DNA of 64,000 nt from Eucalyptus grandis. Its lineage: Eukaryota; Streptophyta; Magnoliopsida; Myrtales; Myrtaceae. The first letter of the stretch is position 1; every line of letters starts with the position of its first letter. The notes under the pieces were generated by a model, which saw nothing but the letters and a program-made list of their open reading frames with translations, did not search any database and was not told the DNA's origin. The position numbers and the translations under genes were made by a program. Below, piece by piece: positions 10,961-21,461 of the stretch. The DNA lies in assembly GCF_016545825.1 (NCBI RefSeq), contig NC_052618.1:41362196-41426195 (forward strand), read 5' to 3'.

Positions 10961-13794
10961 TTCACTAAGTTGTGAAGGACTAAACAATAGAGAACTTTGA
11001 TCTAGTTGTGACAAAGAGGAGTGGTGGGGTTTTTCTTATGAAAGTTTGATGGTTGCGGTGCATTTGACCCTTGGCCTTTTCCTTTCCTGGAGATTTGCTG
11101 TCCCTATTAGATTTTGTAAAATGATTGTGAAGGTGCTTTCGTGATACTAATTTGGCAACCTTTTCTCATATTTTTGGGATATTTTTCTGAAGAAAGTTGC
11201 TCTATTGAAAAGCAAGAGTTCAATTTCTCACATGCAATTGGATTTTTTTTTAGTTAATTACCTTGGATAAACAGTGAATGAGAGTACTTAACAAGGGTCG
11301 ATAATCCTCGAGTAATGAATTGGACTAAGAAAATAAAGTTTGGAAACATAAACTTACACTTGAGAAGGGCCAAAAGGTGAACTTAAAATTTTCACGCCAA
11401 AAGTTTAGAATAAATTAGTTATAATTTATGAAATTGTCTCAAACAAAATTGACTCTTAAAATCTCTAAAATGTTCAATTAATTCTTTTGATTTAATAAAA
11501 TGTAAATAGACTTTCATTATCTCTATCAATTGGACCTTGACCACATTAATATAATGTATAAATGTGAATCCAAATGGATATGCTGACCGAGTCGAATGTG
11601 AATTTCTCTTAATGATCTCTCCAGGTGAAGGTATCTTACTTCTACTATGTGATCAAACTAGTGATATTAGAGTAGACGGTTGTTGGTAGGCCACTTTTGA
11701 TGTGCATCAACGTTTGGAGAAATATATCAAAAGATGAATCTTGGATGTAACTCCCAATTGAAATAATGGATGGCATCCCTTGCTTCCAATTGATCTTGGC
11801 TAGTCCAAGGTGATTGAAGCAGAGTCAAGGGTAGATGTTTTGCTCACCAACATCTACAATATCAGGTCGAGTTAAAGTGGATATTCGAATTGAGATGGCT
11901 AACAAGTGAGGAGGGGTTTTTTTAAGCACATGTTTGAGGTGTTTGGCCAAAAAAGTTTCACATCGGACATGTGGTGTAAAGTGAAACGGTTAATATTTTC
12001 TAGTTAAACAATAATTATTGGCTTAAACTTTTAAATGAAGATTGTTCTAGTTGGATACATTAATGAGCTCGAACTTAAACTCCCTTTTGGTGACTTTCCT
12101 TGGTGAAAATATCAAGATTTTGATTGCCAGAACCAATAATTTGTTACTATCATCATGGATCATGTCTCATAATATCATAAAACTAAATATAGGATCTAAA
12201 CTTGAAACTATTGTTTATGGGTGATTTACGAATGTTAGGATGCATATATATATTGAGGAATATACGAAGAGGGGAAGAAACGATAAATAAGCTTGATCTT
12301 AGTGACTGAACTACAAGATGCATTGGACTAGGCCAAGCTCCATGCAATCTACCTCAAGAGCACGGTCAACTGACTACTCAAGTTGGCCATGTACTTGTCA
12401 AGCTCAAGAAGCTCAAGTATCGAATTTCAAGAAAGATGGGATTGTCAAATTCATGCCTTCGGAATATCCAGTTAAATATTCCATGCCGTTTAGGAAGCTT
12501 TTTCTAACACACACGCACGCGCGCATATATATTGCCCCTCGCTCATCAGAGGTCCATTCATTGCATAATGGACGTAAATTCTATCAGTGGAGGGCCGAAT
12601 CGGAGAAGTCAAATATATGATCATAGTACCAAGGTCCACAGAGGATACATGATCTTGAAAAGCAAAAAGGATGAAGAGGACACTCAGTGGCTATCAAATG
12701 TTGGAGATTTGGTCAAATTCCGGCTGTCACATAAGCCGTTCGTTGGGAGACGGTAGTAGGTCGGGCGGTTTTTTAATTGACTCTTGCACTAACCCTTTAG
12801 TGTCCTTCTACTGTTGTCTATAATTACATTTATCAGAAATATCAGTAGCTTGGATATGTACTTATCACCTCAAAATGTAAATCACATACCACAAAATTCT
12901 CCAATTGTCTAAGGACTCTTGTGGGATACATATGTTGTCCAATCATTTTCACAAAATTCAATTTTCTCACCGTATTGGTTTTGACGGTTATTTGAATACT
13001 GCTAATAGAACAGCCTAGATGTTTTCCGAAACTGTTTGTTTAATGTCATTTAATGTGTTATGCGGTCTTATAATTCTTATACATATATACCATTTACATC
13101 CTTTTCTAATAGTCGAACCACTGGCCGCGCACCTGTTTTGATGGGTCACGAGAACAAATCATATTTGGCCAACGATTTACAGCATATCTTTTGCATCATC
13201 AATCTTGGCTAGAATTTCCATTCAGTACCAATGCATCAATCTAAGATAGCTCAACTTTATTAAGAAGAATATGCGAATCCATCAAAAAGTTTCTTAGGAA
13301 GGAATAGCTTCATATAATCACAACATGCACGCAATGCTCAAATGGATCTCCTCTATTTTACTAACCCAGACATCTACTAATCTTTTTGTGCAAATAAATC
13401 TTAATAATTCTTTTGAAGAATGAGATTTTCTGCCTCTTTGGTACAATGTCAAGCATAATCTTTCCGAAAAGAGCTATGATAGCTCCGTCAACTGTCTTTG
13501 GCAATCAAGAAAAGGCATACATGACAGTAGAAAAGATGCCGCGTGCTTGCAATTAGCTAATAGTAACATATGCTTCTTTTTAAATTGGTTTTTGGTGAGG
13601 GACTTTACACTCTCTTTGTAGTTCTTTCCAGATCCTATTTTCAATTTGTTGTCTAGAATAAAAAAACAAGTGTTAAGTCTTAAAAGGAAAGCTAAAAGCT
13701 GAAGGAGAGACCGTGTGGAAAACAAAAAAATAGCAAATCCTATGGATGTTTTAGAAATTGCCACCATCTCTGTAAGATAGAAACCAACAATTTA
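10961..13794. other. Duplicated sequence without a recognised gene
   Basis: Matches 54441-57260. A frame at 12553-12756 is open in both copies, but the substitutions I can compare are mostly amino-acid changing, so it does not look constrained. An ACGC/AC-rich simple repeat sits at 12509-12530. Confidence 0.5.
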
Positions 13795-14616
13795 TCCATC
13801 ATTCTTTCTTTTCTTTTTTTGGTTGAAATGTAAATGTCATAGAGCAACTGAAGTACAACAGTTTAGGGGCATCCCACAACATTACAATTATAGCTAATAA
13901 TTCAAAAGGATGAAGATAGGAACTCTCCACATAATAGTCAATACAAATCTGTCGTGGAAAGTCTAATTTTTTGGTGGAGTGAAGCTCTACCTCTTATTTT
14001 TACAAACCTTGGCCAAAATAATATGGATTGACTTGTTTTGAAATTGTCTATGGTTGCGCTTCATCCAAATATAATATATGGTTGCTAGGGAAAAAAACCT
14101 TGAAAAGTCTCGGTGCCAAATATTTGCCCTTTTTTACCCTAATCATCCATTGAAGTTACTCATTCCATCATTCTAAAAAACGCCTAATCCCACATTGCGC
14201 AAAGAAACTCACCAAATGCTGCTTGTCCATTCACACTGGAAGAATAGATGTGCTCTATCTTCTACATTAGCTTTGCAAAAGTTATAGTGGATGTCAACAA
14301 GGTCATCCATCATTCTATGATATATGTTGTCTATAATCTATCTCTGTAAACTAGCCAATCAATAAAATTGTGTTTTCTAATGCCATTGCTCCAAATTAGG
14401 TTGTACCACTCTAGAACCAAACCCCATATTTGAGTTCATCATATATGTCACAGCAACAGTACCTTGAGTTAGATATAATTGAGGTTAGAATAGGTCACAA
14501 TTTGAAGAGACATCGCCAACAAACCATACTACTAATGTTGAATTGCATAATTGGAGTGCCTCTACATTTTGTGTTGTGAACCCAAATGCTTTAAAGGGGA
14601 GAGGATGGATGATTAA
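13795..14616 (-). mobile_element. LINE 3' fragment (zf-RVT end), copy 1
   Basis: On the minus strand the region around 14200-14260 reads C-K-A-N-V-E-D-R-A-HLFFQCEWT-S-S-IW, the zinc-binding motif (zf-RVT) found downstream of reverse transcriptase in plant L1-type LINEs. The minus-strand 3' end is marked by a T-rich run on the plus strand at 13803-13820, consistent with a poly(A) tail. Stops and frameshifts are present. The rest of the LINE, seen in copy 2 up to about 59460, is missing here and replaced by an LTR fragment starting at 14617. Confidence 0.7.
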
Positions 14617-16343
14617 TGTAACATCCTAAAATTTCAGTTATGTTTTCAATTGAATAAATCGGGCCTTTCATCGACGTACCTATAATGCTATTCTCTAAGC
14701 TGATCACTCATAAAATAACTAGATTATCTAAGGAAGCTATTAAATGAAATTTAATGCAATAGACTTGAGAATTCGACCAGGAATCGACTATTCAACCGTG
14801 CTCATCTACAGAGATCATTACGGCACATTTAAAAATTGATTAGAGATTAGAGATAGGTCATTTCGACTGAGATGTGTGGCTAAACGTGAGTGATTCCACC
14901 AAATTGCAAAATTCCTGTCGATCGGTACTTGATTGATTTTTCTGTCATTTTGGTACCCTGTGTTCATATTTGAAACCTCGAGATTTTTACTATCATCGAG
15001 AGTCATCAATGTGTAAATTTCTAAAAACTATCTAGTAGAATAGGTCACACTAAAATCGCGCCAAATTGAAATTAACTGCGAATTTAAATCTGATTTCAGA
15101 ATTTAAAGGTTATATCATGTCATGAGTCATTTTAGGAATGTCGACTCATCTTCTGAAGATCTTTATGCAAACTGAGATCTTTGGTGAAAAGTCAAATTAG
15201 GGCCATTTTTATCCAGAAAATTCAAGGGACCATATTTTATCGCGTTTTTAGGATGCAAGTTGGTTTTATTGGTGAGGAAAAATGTCAACTTGATTGAGGA
15301 CACCATGGTGGATTTTAATTAGAGATGGATTGAATCCAAATTGAGGGAAATGTTACAAAATTTGTAGCCCCCCTTGGTCCACCACCTTTGAACCATCTCA
15401 ATAGCTTTTAAAGAAAGCTTGTGGACTGCAAGAGTGTTGAGGAAGCCAGCAACTGGTGGGCCATGGTCAAGGGGACAAAAGGGGTGAGGTTGAAGCCATA
15501 TGGGACCCTCCAAGCTTTGTTGTCTCCCCTCTTCTCCCTTCCGGTTGGTTCCTCCATTTCCAGCAAGCTTGAAGCCTCCAAGAACCAAAGAAGTCGACCA
15601 GGAGCTCCCCTTGGCCGTTGAGTAGCCCGCAAAGCCCTGAAACTCCATCGTTGCCTGTCATGCGCCCAGCCACGAGCCCGTGTGCGTCGTGTGCCTGTCC
15701 GCGCATCACCGCCGTCCCAGCTACATCATTCGCTCCTGCTTGCCGTCCAACAGGTCGCCTGAGCTAGTGTGAGGTCACCAAAGCTCAGCTTGCCACCGTC
15801 CACCAACCACCTAGACCCATAACAACTCCACCGTCTGTCCCTGCCCATTTCAGCCTCAACCAGCTGTCGGTTCCTCCTTTCTCAGCGAAGAACAAAATCC
15901 AAACCCAGCAAAGGTCTTGAAGTTCCAAGGCCCATTTCCAAGCCCTTCCTGGCCTTGCTTGATGTCTCTGCTTTGGAGTTTGTGGCTCGTCTCCGCCTAG
16001 CTGTCCTAGTGAACTCATCGGAACTCAAAACCAGTGAGTTTACTCACTAATCTCCACATAGGGAGTTATTTATGCTTAGGGGTTAATTAGTTTAGGTTAA
16101 GCTTGGATTATGTGGTTAGTTAGAACGGATTAGCAATTTAATCGTTCGATATTGCATGTTAAGTGGTTAGAGTAGTGCAATTAGCAAGTAGATAAGTCAT
16201 ATTATTTATCTAGATAGGTTTGGAAATTTTCTAGGCCCATTTCGGTATTTATTTAAGCTTGTCCGACCTAAGTTTGTATTTTTAGCATTTATTGGCATTT
16301 ATTTAATTAATTTTCGTAATTAATTAATTAATTATTATTTTCG
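14617..16343 (+). mobile_element. Truncated gypsy LTR
   Basis: Starts with TGTAACATCCTAAAATTTC. It aligns with the reverse complement of the solo LTR end at 35340-37120: shared words include aaataaatcgggcctttcat, tctttagagg-type sequence and aatttccaaaa... blocks, and the internal AT-rich taattaattaatta stretch. The matching far end is absent; at about 16344 the sequence passes directly into duplication sequence equivalent to 59463. It is therefore an LTR fragment in plus orientation. The GC-richer part at 15380-16030 contains open frames that are composition artefacts. Confidence 0.7.
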
Positions 16344-16466
16344 GAAAATGTGCGCTAGTTTAGTATTCAAATAAGACAATATTGCAGCTTTCAATATAGC
16401 AACACTTTTGTAATATGGGCAACCGATAGTAAGCCAAAATTTCCCTTAGTGAGTATTCATAATAAG

Positions 16467-17372
16467 CTGTGTAGCACCAACACGGATATGCAATACGCGA
16501 CATGACATGTTGATACGTCATTTCTCAAAAAATAAAGAATTTCGACACGTTCCAATACGTTATATATTAAATAAATATTTATAAATGCATAAATAAATAA
16601 TAATAATAAAAAGAGCATAGAATTAATTTATACTAAAAATATTAATCCAACATTTGTTAATATCATTTATTGTTTTAATTTGACAAAGATTGAACGAGAA
16701 ATTCAAAAATTGCAAACATGAAAGAGTAAACTTGAAGGAACATGTCCTGTTTTCTTATACTTGTCGGAGATTAGTGAGATTTCTTATAGTTCTAAACAGA
16801 GTTCGAGTTCATGATATGGAGCTCCTCTGCAAAACAAGGTTCGAGAAAAAAAAATTCAGAACAAGAACTCTCAAAGTATGACCAAAAGAAAAGGAAATTA
16901 CTAAATTTGCCATGGAAAATGTGAGAGATAACTCACAAACCAATAACATAGATCAAAAGAGATAACTCGCAAGCGATGCTTGCGAGAGGCGAAAAGAAGC
17001 AAACAAAATTATAATTTAAGTATGTGGGGGCAACAGAACGATGCCAACGAGAAGAGAGGCGTTCCATCGTCACTCACGGGAAGATCAAAACTTATAAGTG
17101 AGAAACTTGAGAGTAAGAATTTTCTTCTTTTCCCTTTAGTTTTGTTATTCTCATTACTTTTTCATATATTTACATTTTGACCCCTCAAGTATTGAAATTT
17201 TTTAAAATTGACCCCGTGAGTATCGGAATTGCATGTCGGAATTTCAGACTTGCGTGTCAGAAAAAGTTGATCACATGTCGGATTTTCTTACACTTGTTGA
17301 TTGCGTGTCGGAACGTGTCGAAGCGTGTCGGATACGGCATGAAGGCTTCCGGAGAGTATCCATGCTTCTAAG
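16467..17372. mobile_element. hAT-like non-autonomous element, 906 bp, TSD ATAATAAG
   Basis: The element is flanked by the perfect 8-bp direct repeat ATAATAAG (16459-16466 and 17373-17380). The empty site is preserved in copy 2 (ttcataataagtgccctg near 59576-59590). The ends carry related subterminal words: gtagcaccaacacggata on the left and, on the reverse strand, agaagcatggata on the right, followed by clusters of cgtgtcgga-type repeats on both sides. The 8-bp target duplication is typical of hAT elements. There is no transposase frame. Confidence 0.8.
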
Positions 17373-17380
17373 ATAATAAG

Positions 17381-18100
17381 TGCCCTTAAAACACTCTTTA
17401 GCACTACTCATATTCTTGAGGAAATTTACACAATACACAAGTATGGCAAATGCCATATGTCAATAAACAAAAGACGACCCTATATTGCATGTGTTATATT
17501 GTCATTTGTCAGGCGTTGTTAATGTTGGAATATATCCGTAGTGGATTTTTTTTTAGTTAAACTTTATCCAAATACTTAACGAGTTCATTTAAATGTGTTG
17601 AGGATCATATCTTAATCATGTTGATACTCAGTTTTGATTGTACAAGCATTTGAGCTAAATTTCACAAAAGTGTGTAAATCTACAAAAGAAAGAGTTTGAA
17701 AGCAAAATCTTGGTTCTGCAAAACAATCAGACCTAATCAACGGGTACTTTTCATATATAGATTCGAAGATCATTGGAGTTTCTAAATTGAAGACCCATCT
17801 CAAAACAAAAAGGTATGACATTCCAAGATTACTTAGCCTAATTCGCTCAAGAAATTGGTGAGATGGCATAACGAGAACTTGCCATTAATAAAAGTAACCA
17901 ATAGAAAATTTGATTAATAGCCTAGTTTGAGGGAAGATTCTACACATGTTTTTAAGAAATTTTTGCCAAGATTTTTATGGAGAGAACTAGATGACATAAC
18001 GCCTACTTGATTCATGTGCAACATTCGAAGTGGAGCTTTATAAGTTGGAGAAAACTTGGCCAAAAGCCATACAGTCAAAAAGGGAAGCGACAAGTTAGGG
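17381..18100. other. Duplicated sequence with weak LINE-like remnant
   Basis: Around 17950-18040 (+) a frame gives FLPRFLWRELDDITPT, reminiscent of the conserved region after the LINE reverse transcriptase palm, with a stop soon after. The minus frame at 17612-17869 (starting MPSHQFLERIRLSNLGM) is open in both copies, although shortened in copy 2; I do not recognise it. Confidence 0.3.
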
Positions 18101-18109
18101 TAAGCATCA

Positions 18110-18800
18110 GTCCAAGGTTGACCCTGGACCAGCCTTAGATTGGCTCAACTCAGCCGGTCTTTGTTTAGTTTCACAGGACACTGGGTTGATCCTTAGTCCT
18201 GGGACCTCAAGATCTTGTACTATGTGGATTGATCCTTGATCATAGGAGTTTAGGGTTGGTCTAACTCGGACCAACCCTATACATTTTATTATATAATATA
18301 TATTAGATGTATTCTATATTATATATCTTATATATTATATATTATAAATTTTTGTCTACTCTAAACCCTAGCACCTCTTCCCATATTCTCTTCTCAACTT
18401 AGTTTGTTGTGTAAATTAGAAAGTAGAACAAAACCTAGCCCTAATTCGACCAAGAAAAGAAGGAAACCTTCTTTACTCGCCTTGCTCACTTGCTCACCTT
18501 GTGGCCAGCCTCTCTTAACTTGCCTTGCCGCTTGCCTCTATTCCCTCGCCTCGCATATTCTTTTTTCTGGTTTGTTGCTTTTAGCAAGTGTACATTTCTA
18601 TTTTATCTTATCTTATATTTATATTTATGTTAGATATATATTAGTGTTCATAGTTTGGTTGCTCAATGTAGCATGGTTGATGAGTATGTAATTTGTAATA
18701 TTATGTTTGTTCTTTTAAGGAAAACAAAAAATGAAATAATAAATAATTGGTTGGACCCCGGTTGACCATGGAAGTGAACCGAACCCATAGGGTTGTACAA
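18110..18800. mobile_element. Possible non-autonomous TIR element
   Basis: The left side (ttgaccctggaccagcctta, from about 18117) is weakly mirrored by ggttggaccccggttgacca at 18749-18768. Between them are palindromic AT-rich sequence (18285-18350) and a C/T-rich stretch. The copy 2 counterpart (61170-62090) has a TRIM LTR inserted. The ends are not sharp, so the call is tentative. Confidence 0.3.
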
Positions 18801-20840
18801 GATCATAACATAATTTTGTCGAACTCAATATGTATTAACAATTGTTTATATCCATCCTCTTACATGATATATTCTGAAATGAACATATTCAGACAACATT
18901 AAGCTGTTTCCTTGAAGTGCTTGCTTAAGTCAAGGAAATGCAATTGGGAAATGTGTGAAGATGGACTTCTGGTGTGAAGTACATAAAATTTACACATTTC
19001 ATTTGGTGTTACTATCTTGGAAACACAAATCTTGTGTTTATGACAAGCAAAAGAATTTGACTTATTTGACGAAATGAATTTAAGCAGTTGTAGGATGTGG
19101 GAGATATAATTCAAAATTTTAAAATCTACAAGAAATTTGTGCAATCATACCATTGTTATGTGGGTATGGTCATTATACATCTTTACCACTAATAGATATT
19201 ACTAGAATATTAGACAAAGTTTGAAGTTGAAAATGATGTTAAGTTTTCTTTGTTGTAAGAGATGATAGTGCTTAACAAAAATTTTCCTTGAAAGAACAAA
19301 CATACTATTTCAAATATATGAATATAAATTTTGTATCGTTATCAAACACATATTTTTGCTCAGAAATTTGTGGGGAATAATAGAGGTAGAAAATTTTATT
19401 ACTGAAACATAAATTGTTATTTAGAACAGATTTTCCAACTGAAATGTCCTCTAAATATGACTCACTGCCCGAACCTGTTAAAGCGAATATTGAGTCACGA
19501 TTCCCACTGCTAGAGAAGTTTTCTGTTGTTAGAATAAATCTAGATTTACTAAGAATGGTCTACTAAACAGTACACAAAGTGATGCGACAGAGTTTTGTCG
19601 GATATTATATATGAAACCACCCATTTACTTAAATGCTATCATCGCCTCACAACTTAAGAAATGAATTTTAGTATACCAAGCATAATTTTTTAATTTATGA
19701 GTTTTGTAAATGTACTCTTGGGACACACTCATAAGAAACTAAATTAAGTATATTTGATCGGTGTCTCAAAAACATTTCGGTAAGACGATCCTTTTTTTAT
19801 TAGCAATGAAACAAAAGAATCTAATGTGCCTTTTGGGCGGCTAAGCATACACATTCTAAACCAATTTTAAAAGCTTAATGTGACAACCATCGAGAGATTG
19901 AAGGGTCAACAAAGGACAGAGACCTTTGGTATTTCACTTGAATTTGTCGACCAAAGATAATGGTACGAGCTTGCACACGAGCCGACAACATTTACACTCT
20001 TCTCCTCCAAGTGGAGAGTAAAGAAAGCCCTAAATGTTTGGTGCATGTGGATTGTGGTGGCCTATCATATGGTCATTTATATGCTAAGCCCTTCATCTCT
20101 TGATATTTCTTCCTTATTATAAGGAGGGTCTCTTTAACAAGTATTTAACAAGTATTCTAAAGAAATTATCAAAACAGCTAGGATACATATATAATAAGTT
20201 CATGAGAAACGTTGCAAGATCAGTTCTAAACCTACTGTGTGAAAATTAATCAAGTCACAAACCTTTTAATTGGATTAATGTATTCTTAAACCTTCAAAGG
20301 AAAGTGAAATTAAATCGTTTTGGTCATGTCTCACCCGATCCATAATATATCATCGAGGACTCTTCTCTTAATTAAGTCAGATGAAGCATTTGATAGTAGG
20401 GCAAGTGAAGAGCAGTGCGCAAGATCATTTCAACGTGTGCTTGAACCTGACGTATCCTTCTCACAACCTAATTCCATGGTAGGGTGGTAATTATTAGCCG
20501 TACTTTGTGGTTACTATGTAAGCACTTAAAATAATTTTCGAAACAATTAAACGAGGTCAACCAAGAACAGTCGTTGTCATATTACATGCATGATTCAAAA
20601 CTACAATAGTTTTCTTCACCACAATCGAAAGGTCAAAGCGAGCAGTGGCCTATTTTTAGTTGGAAATTCTACGATGGTAGTTAAAATCAACAAAGTTGGC
20701 GCGAGTTCCTGTCCATTCGAGTCTTCATAAGTATTAGAAGTGGCAATTATCACCATCCACTAAGAAGAACCAAAATGAAGTCCACGTACATAGTTTTATA
20801 TGTAATTGGTCAGTGGTTAAGATTCTCAAAAAGTCACTTT
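18801..20840. other. Upstream region of the CEP gene, no other gene seen
   Basis: Collinear with 62100-63790 except for a gap in copy 2 (about 18945-19330). Only short open frames; the conserved upstream part may hold CEP regulatory sequence. Confidence 0.5.
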
Positions 20841-20848
20841 CTTAGGCC

Positions 20849-20857
20849 TATAAATAG
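20849..20857 (+). promoter_or_regulatory. TATA box of the CEP gene
   Basis: TATAAATAG lies 116 bases before the chosen ATG, a normal distance for a plant promoter with an ~80-90-base leader. The same box in the same context is conserved before the second copy (63793-63801). It shows that the in-frame ATG at 20775 lies upstream of transcription and is not the start codon. Confidence 0.75.
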
Positions 20858-20972
20858 CAATGCGGAGTTCAAGTGCCTCTCATTCGGTCGACTATATTCT
20901 GTCTTACATATATCTTCTCAGTGCTTGCTTCAAAGTAGAAAATCAAACTTCCTTTTCCACACTTCTCTGGCT

Positions 20973-21461
20973 ATGGCTGATCTCAAAGTCATATCAATAT
21001 TTATGATCATTTTCACCTTCATTGCGTTCGATGCAATCCTAACTTCCGAGGGAAGGTCGATAAAATCGGCATGGGAGGACAAACTCCGTGCAATTAATTA
21101 CGACCAAATGGACAAACAAGCATCACAATTTCTCCCGCTGAGTCAGTCTCCTACGAACGATGATCATTTTGATGAGGGGGAGGAGATGGTTCCTTCGCCT
21201 ATAGCACATGATCAGGCGGCCAGTTTGGGCGAGTCAGAAGCAGTGTACAAGGATGATTTCCGCCCCACAGCCCCTGGGAGCAGCCCCGGATTGGGCCATT
21301 CTTTCACTGGCTTAAAGAAGGAAGCTGTTCGACCGGAAGCTCCGAGTGGTGATGAGGAAAGGCTAATCGATGCGGGTCAACCAAATGATTTCGAAGGCAC
21401 AAGACCGGGTCACAGCCCCGGTGTCGGCCATGATTTTCAGAATGAGGAACCAAAAGCCTAA
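20973..21461 (+). CDS. CEP (C-terminally encoded peptide) hormone precursor
   Basis: A 162-residue secreted prepropeptide. Residues 1-27 form a signal peptide (MADLKVISIFMIIFTFIAFD, hydrophobic, ending near TSEG). An acidic, variable pro-region follows. Two CEP units follow: DFRPTAPGSSPGLGH at residues 95-109 (21255-21299) and DFEGTRPGHSPGVGH at 139-153 (21387-21431). The family pattern D-F-x-x-T-x-PG-x-SPG-x-GH with prolines that are hydroxylated in known CEPs is intact. Known CEPs are cleaved to 15-residue apoplastic peptides sensed by CEPR receptor kinases, acting in root growth and systemic nitrogen-demand signalling. The start is chosen by the TATA box at 20849 and the signal peptide. 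The gene has a single exon. A near-identical copy begins at 63917. Which CEP subgroup it belongs to is not determined. Confidence 0.93.
   Translation: MADLKVISIFMIIFTFIAFDAILTSEGRSIKSAWEDKLRAINYDQMDKQASQFLPLSQSPTNDDHFDEGEEMVPSPIAHDQAASLGESEAVYKDDFRPTAPGSSPGLGHSFTGLKKEAVRPEAPSGDEERLIDAGQPNDFEGTRPGHSPGVGHDFQNEEPKA

Noticed and set aside
12553..12756. Frame open in both duplication copies (MDVNSISGGPNRRSQ...)
   Set aside because: Most of the observed differences between the copies change amino acids, there is no known motif, and no promoter was seen; it looks unconstrained.
20775..20972. In-frame upstream ATG giving a 228-residue CEP precursor
   Set aside because: The TATA box at 20849-20857 lies downstream of this ATG, and the true signal peptide begins at 20973; the extension is promoter sequence.
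20860..21005. Possible upstream ORF overlapping the CEP start
   Set aside because: Its ATG is only three bases after the TATA box, so it would lie before the transcription start.
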